25,286 nt of DNA from NCBI GenBank assembly GCA_963169135.1, contig CAUJEQ010000029.1:1-25286 (forward strand). The letters run 5' to 3'. Positions 22,690-25,286 of this stretch are shown in pieces; the stretch's first letter is position 1, and each line of letters starts with the position of its first letter. The notes below the pieces were generated by a model. The model had not been told where the DNA came from. It did no database searches and saw only the letters and a list, made by a program, of their open reading frames with translations. The DNA is from Chloroflexota bacterium (GTDB taxonomy: Bacteria > Chloroflexota > Dehalococcoidia > Tepidiformales > Tepidiformaceae). The position numbers and the translations under genes were made by a program.

Positions 22690-22713
22690 TGAGGGGTGCC
22701 CGGGCACCCCTCA
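22690..22713. terminator. Perfect 24-bp palindrome, probable bidirectional terminator
   Basis: The sequence is its own reverse complement over 24 bp (centre CCGG) and lies between the convergent stops at 22664 and 22721. It has no T-tract, like the hairpin after rplL. Confidence 0.75.
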
Positions 22714-22720
22714 CTGGTGG

Positions 22721-23032
22721 TCAGGCGCGCGAGCGCTGGTAGGCCTCGGTCCCGGCGCGGGCGTCACTCCAGATCTCGTGGACCGTGCGGTCGGCGACAT
22801 CGGACAACTGGAATCCCAGCTTCGTCCCGGGCCCGTCGGGGGCGGGGAACGCCTGGGCAGCTGTTTCGAAGTCCTGCAGGATAGCGACGCTGTTCGCATC
22901 GGCCCAGTAGTAGCGGGCGTTGCGGCATCCGTCGATGCTCCGTGAGTAGCGGCACCAGTCGAGTGCGAGGTCGCCAAGCCTGGCGCGGTCCGCTCCCGGG
23001 CGCAGACGCCACTTCGTGTATTGGATTGCCAA
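22721..23032 (-). CDS. Small protein of unknown function
   Basis: A 103-residue protein I do not recognise. It starts AIQYTKWRLRPGADRARLGDLALDW and has a beta-alpha-beta rhythm with a YYWADANSVAILQDFET segment, similar in general shape to dimeric alpha/beta-barrel (ABM/EthD-like) proteins; that is only a suggestion. There is no signal peptide or membrane segment. The start is TTG at 23032, supported by AGGAG about 8 nt upstream; no in-frame ATG is available. It is divergent from the acyl-CoA dehydrogenase gene (174 nt) and convergent with the permease gene. Confidence 0.75.
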   Translation of the reverse strand: MAIQYTKWRLRPGADRARLGDLALDWCRYSRSIDGCRNARYYWADANSVAILQDFETAAQAFPAPDGPGTKLGFQLSDVADRTVHEIWSDARAGTEAYQRSRA

Positions 23033-23120
23033 GGGCTTGCTCCTGAATGGGATGGGTGGACCGGTCCTGCGGCAGTCTGCTCCGCCGCGAGATATTCGTG
23101 TATGAACTACATCACGTTTC

Positions 23121-23139
23121 CAGGTGGAGGCGCCACCTG
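23121..23139. promoter_or_regulatory. 7-bp hairpin in the acyl-CoA dehydrogenase upstream region
   Basis: CAGGTGG and CCACCTG flank AGGCG, 67 nt before the GTG start. It could be an operator dyad or a leader hairpin. The rest of this 174-nt gap shows nothing else clear. Confidence 0.35.
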
Positions 23140-23206
23140 CCCGGGACCCTGTCTCGCGAAGGGCCTTCGTGGTTCAATAGCGGCTCACCGCGACAGGAGG
23201 CCACGC

Positions 23207-24370
23207 GTGGATTTCGAACTTTCCGAAGAACATCGGCTCATTAAGGAGACGGCGCGCCGGATCGCGCGCGAGGTGGTTGCCCCGCGGGCGAAAGAGCTGG
23301 ACGAGACGGGTGAATACCCCCACGACTACTTCGAGGCATTCAAGAAAGCAGGCCTGCTGGGGATGGCCATCCCCGAATCGATGGGCGGGACCGGGAACGG
23401 CATCTTGCCGCTGTGCCTGGCGATCGAAGAGGTGGCGAAGTACGAGTGCGGGGCGGGTCTCATGCTGGTCCTGAGCGGGCTCCCGACCCGGCCCATCATG
23501 TTCGGCGGGACCGCGGAACAACAGCAGAAGTGGCTGCCGGCCCTCGCGAACGGCGACCGCAAAGCGGCGTTCTGCCTGACCGAGCCGGACCACGGCTCCG
23601 ACGCAGCCAACTTGCAGACCCGGGCGACACGCGATGGCGACGACTACATCCTGAACGGCAACAAGGTCTACATCTCCGGCGGGACCGTGGCCGACCAGCT
23701 GACCGTGTTCGCACGAACGGGCGGGCCCGGGGCGAAGGGGATCAGCGCGTTCGTGGTGGACGCGCACGCGCCGGGCGTGGCGATCGATCGGACGGACGAC
23801 AAGATGGGCGTGCGGAGCGTGCCGACGGCCCACTTCAGCTTCCAGGACGTCCGCGTGCCCGCGGAGAACCTGCTCGGCGGAGACGAGGGCGCCGGGTTCA
23901 ACCACGCGATGCTCACCCTGAACTCGATGCGGCCGACCGTGGGCGCGCGCGGCGTGGGGCTGGCGGAGGGCGCCGCGGGTTATGCACTGGAGTGGGCACG
24001 CGAGCGGAAGGCGTTCGGAAACCCGGTGATCGACTTCGAGGCGATCCAGTTCATGTTCGCGGAGATGGCCATCCAGATCGAAGCGGCGCGAAACCTGGTC
24101 TACAAGGCGGCCTGGCTGGTGGACCAGGGCAAGTTCATGAAGGAGTACGCGCACAACCTCTCGATCGCAAAGGCGTTTGCCACGGAGATGGCGAACCGGG
24201 TGGCGTTCGACGCGCTGCAGGTGCTGGGCGCCCAGGGGTATATGAAGGACCACCCGCTGGAGCGCCACTACCGCGACGCGCGTCAGCTGACGATCGTCGA
24301 GGGCACGAGCCAGATCCAGCGGGTGGTGATCAGCCGGGCGATGATCGACCGGAGCCTGGTGTACGGCTAG
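23207..24370 (+). CDS. Acyl-CoA dehydrogenase
   Basis: A FAD-dependent enzyme that desaturates acyl-CoA to trans-2-enoyl-CoA, passing electrons to electron-transfer flavoprotein. The 387-residue product has the typical N-terminal helical domain, the first signature AFCLTEPDHGSDAA (residues 121-134), the ERKAFGNPVIDFEAIQF segment and the second signature GAQGYMKDHPLERHYRDARQLTIVEGTSQIQ, with the catalytic-base Glu365 of the short-chain type. The GTG at 23207 is set by AGGAGG at 23195-23200, 6 nt upstream, and begins at the family's usual DFELSEEHR. Its product could feed a crotonase such as the one at 12171, though the genes are 10 kb apart. Confidence 0.95.
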   Translation: MDFELSEEHRLIKETARRIAREVVAPRAKELDETGEYPHDYFEAFKKAGLLGMAIPESMGGTGNGILPLCLAIEEVAKYECGAGLMLVLSGLPTRPIMFGGTAEQQQKWLPALANGDRKAAFCLTEPDHGSDAANLQTRATRDGDDYILNGNKVYISGGTVADQLTVFARTGGPGAKGISAFVVDAHAPGVAIDRTDDKMGVRSVPTAHFSFQDVRVPAENLLGGDEGAGFNHAMLTLNSMRPTVGARGVGLAEGAAGYALEWARERKAFGNPVIDFEAIQFMFAEMAIQIEAARNLVYKAAWLVDQGKFMKEYAHNLSIAKAFATEMANRVAFDALQVLGAQGYMKDHPLERHYRDARQLTIVEGTSQIQRVVISRAMIDRSLVYG

Positions 24371-24387
24371 GCGCGGACCGGTTCTGG

Positions 24388-24393
24388 TACCAT
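24388..24393 (+). promoter_or_regulatory. -10-like TACCAT ahead of the Uma2 gene
   Basis: TACCAT ends 7 nt before the ATG at 24401, the recurring leaderless spacing. The -35 is not convincing. Its last bases include an alternative ATG at 24392. Confidence 0.4.
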
Positions 24394-24400
24394 GGTGCGC

Positions 24401-24973
24401 ATGACGGCACCCGCACCGGCCAGGCCTTACACGGCCGAGGAATTCCTCCACATGCCCGAGAACGAAGGGGCGGACCTCGTGGACGGCCAGATCGTGGAAG
24501 TACCCATGGGGAGCATCTCAAGCTGGATCGGGGGTGAACTCGTCTTCCTCGTCCGGCTTTTTCTTCGCTCGAGCGAACTGGGTTGGGTCTTCCCGCAGGA
24601 AACGGGGATGACGATCTGGCCGGACCGGCCGGGGCACGTCCGTAAGCCCGACCTGGTGTTCGTGCGCAAAGGCCGGCTGCCCGGTGGCACGCCTCCTGCG
24701 GGGTGGCTCACGGTCGTGCCGGACCTTGTGGTCGAAGTCGTATCGCCCGGGGACGAGATCGAGGCGTTCGAGGCGAAGCTGGACGAGTTCCGCGCGGCGG
24801 GGATCCCGCTGATCTGGGTGATCTACCCGGGCACCCGCCGGGCGCACGTGCTTGGCGCCAACCGGTCGCGCACCGAGATCGCGCCAGACGGCATCGTGGA
24901 CGGTGAGGACGTGCTGCCCGGGTTCAGCTGCAAGCTCGCAGATCTGTTCAACGCGGTCGAGCGGGCCGGCTAG
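24401..24973 (+). CDS. Uma2-family (DUF820) endonuclease-fold protein
   Basis: A 190-residue protein of the Uma2 family, which has a PD-(D/E)xK nuclease-like fold and is very common in cyanobacteria and Chloroflexota; its biological role is mostly unknown. The N-terminus shows YTAEEFLHMPENEGADLVDGQIVE, the usual opening. Core motifs are RKPDLVFV (Asp84) and VPDLVVEVVSPGDE (Asp108, Glu112), so the nuclease-like residues are kept. It lies 30 nt after the acyl-CoA dehydrogenase. An ATG at 24392 would add three residues; 24401 fits the -10-like hexamer better. Confidence 0.9.
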   Translation: MTAPAPARPYTAEEFLHMPENEGADLVDGQIVEVPMGSISSWIGGELVFLVRLFLRSSELGWVFPQETGMTIWPDRPGHVRKPDLVFVRKGRLPGGTPPAGWLTVVPDLVVEVVSPGDEIEAFEAKLDEFRAAGIPLIWVIYPGTRRAHVLGANRSRTEIAPDGIVDGEDVLPGFSCKLADLFNAVERAG

Positions 24974-24979
24974 ATCTAC

Positions 24980-25286
24980 GTGGCCGGCCATTCACGCGAA
25001 GACCCACTCGACCGCCCGACATCGCGGGTGCTACTTCTCGATGAGCGCGGCCGGACGCTGCTGTTCACCGTGGACGAGCCCGATCACGAGACCGGGAAGC
25101 GCTTCTGGTTCCCGCCCGGAGGAGGCGTGGAACCCGGAGAGACCCACGAGGAGGCAGCGAGGCGCGAGCTGCTCGAGGAGACGGGCATCGACCACGAGCC
25201 CGGCCCCTGCATCTGGATCAGGGACCCCATTCTGTGGTACTTCACGCCCCAGGAAACGTGGTACCGCACGGCCGAACGGTACTACG
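24980..25286 (+). CDS. Nudix hydrolase, 3' end outside window
   Basis: The first 102 residues of a Nudix hydrolase, which cleaves nucleoside diphosphates linked to another moiety. The Nudix box is complete at residues 48-70 (GGVEPGE, then RRELLEETGI), fitting GX5EX7REUXEEXGU with U hydrophobic. It is preceded by FWFPPGG. The GTG at 24980, 6 nt after the Uma2 stop, is the first usable start; no ribosome binding site is evident. Arg-rich WIRDP and WYRTAERYY segments follow the box. The frame is open at the window edge. Confidence 0.9.
   Translation, partial: MAGHSREDPLDRPTSRVLLLDERGRTLLFTVDEPDHETGKRFWFPPGGGVEPGETHEEAARRELLEETGIDHEPGPCIWIRDPILWYFTPQETWYRTAERYY

Noticed and set aside
24981..24990. 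Palindrome TGGCCGGCCA near the Nudix start
   Set aside because: Ten-base GC palindromes are frequent at this base composition. It is inside the coding frame, with no partner site.
1..25286. Search for CRISPR arrays, tRNA genes, insertion sequences, prophage or defence islands
   Set aside because: No regular direct repeats, cloverleaf structures, transposase motifs or terminal inverted repeats were seen. Uma2 and the Nudix protein alone do not make a defence system.

Overview
This GC-rich window (I estimate 65-68% GC, not computed) comes from the chromosome of a free-living bacterium. It opens with rplJ-rplL and otherwise holds metabolic, transport and signalling genes. GTG and TTG starts are common. 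Chained GAF-domain kinases, a Uma2 protein, acyl-CoA genes and very large FtsX-type permeases together suggest Chloroflexota, possibly a Dehalococcoidia/Tepidiformia relative. That placement is inference from gene style, not a database result. No tRNA, rRNA, CRISPR array or insertion sequence was seen.

Layout. 1-1063: ribosomal stalk genes rplJ and rplL, closed by a 17-bp perfect hairpin. 1073-3900 (minus): a CPA2/KefB-like cation:proton antiporter and a zinc-type alcohol dehydrogenase. 4020-7232 (plus): rdgB, a small lipoprotein overlapping it by ATGA, lipA, then a small histidine kinase with a worn-down ATPase domain and its single-domain response regulator. 7310-8741: a multi-membrane NnrS-like protein behind a possible 14-codon leader peptide. 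8767-9327 (minus): a DinB-fold protein. 9425-10747: an acetyl-CoA hydrolase/4-hydroxybutyrate-type CoA-transferase. 10755-12000 (minus): a NeuD/PglD-like acyltransferase and a TetR regulator of LmrA/YxaF type. 12171-12932: a crotonase divergent from tetR, with three LmrA-box-like sites between them.

12933-18508 is a signalling island: a truncated response-regulator remnant, a 1332-residue membrane sensor kinase (Cache-like sensor, HAMP, PAS, three GAF, HisKA_3, HATPase), its NarL-type regulator, and a divergent receiver-only protein. The receiver-only gene leads into an ABC exporter (ATPase plus a 1104-residue, about 16-helix FtsX permease), 18622-22664. The end of the window holds a small unknown protein, an acyl-CoA dehydrogenase, a Uma2-family protein and the start of a Nudix hydrolase cut by the window edge.

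The main pattern beyond the genes is the layout of starts. Many genes have a -10-like TANNNT (or CACAAT) hexamer ending only 6-7 nt before the start codon, which leaves no room for a ribosome binding site. Others have a strong Shine-Dalgarno. This points to frequent leaderless transcripts, including one for a possible leader peptide ahead of the NnrS-like gene. Hairpins between convergent genes are perfect but lack a T-tract.
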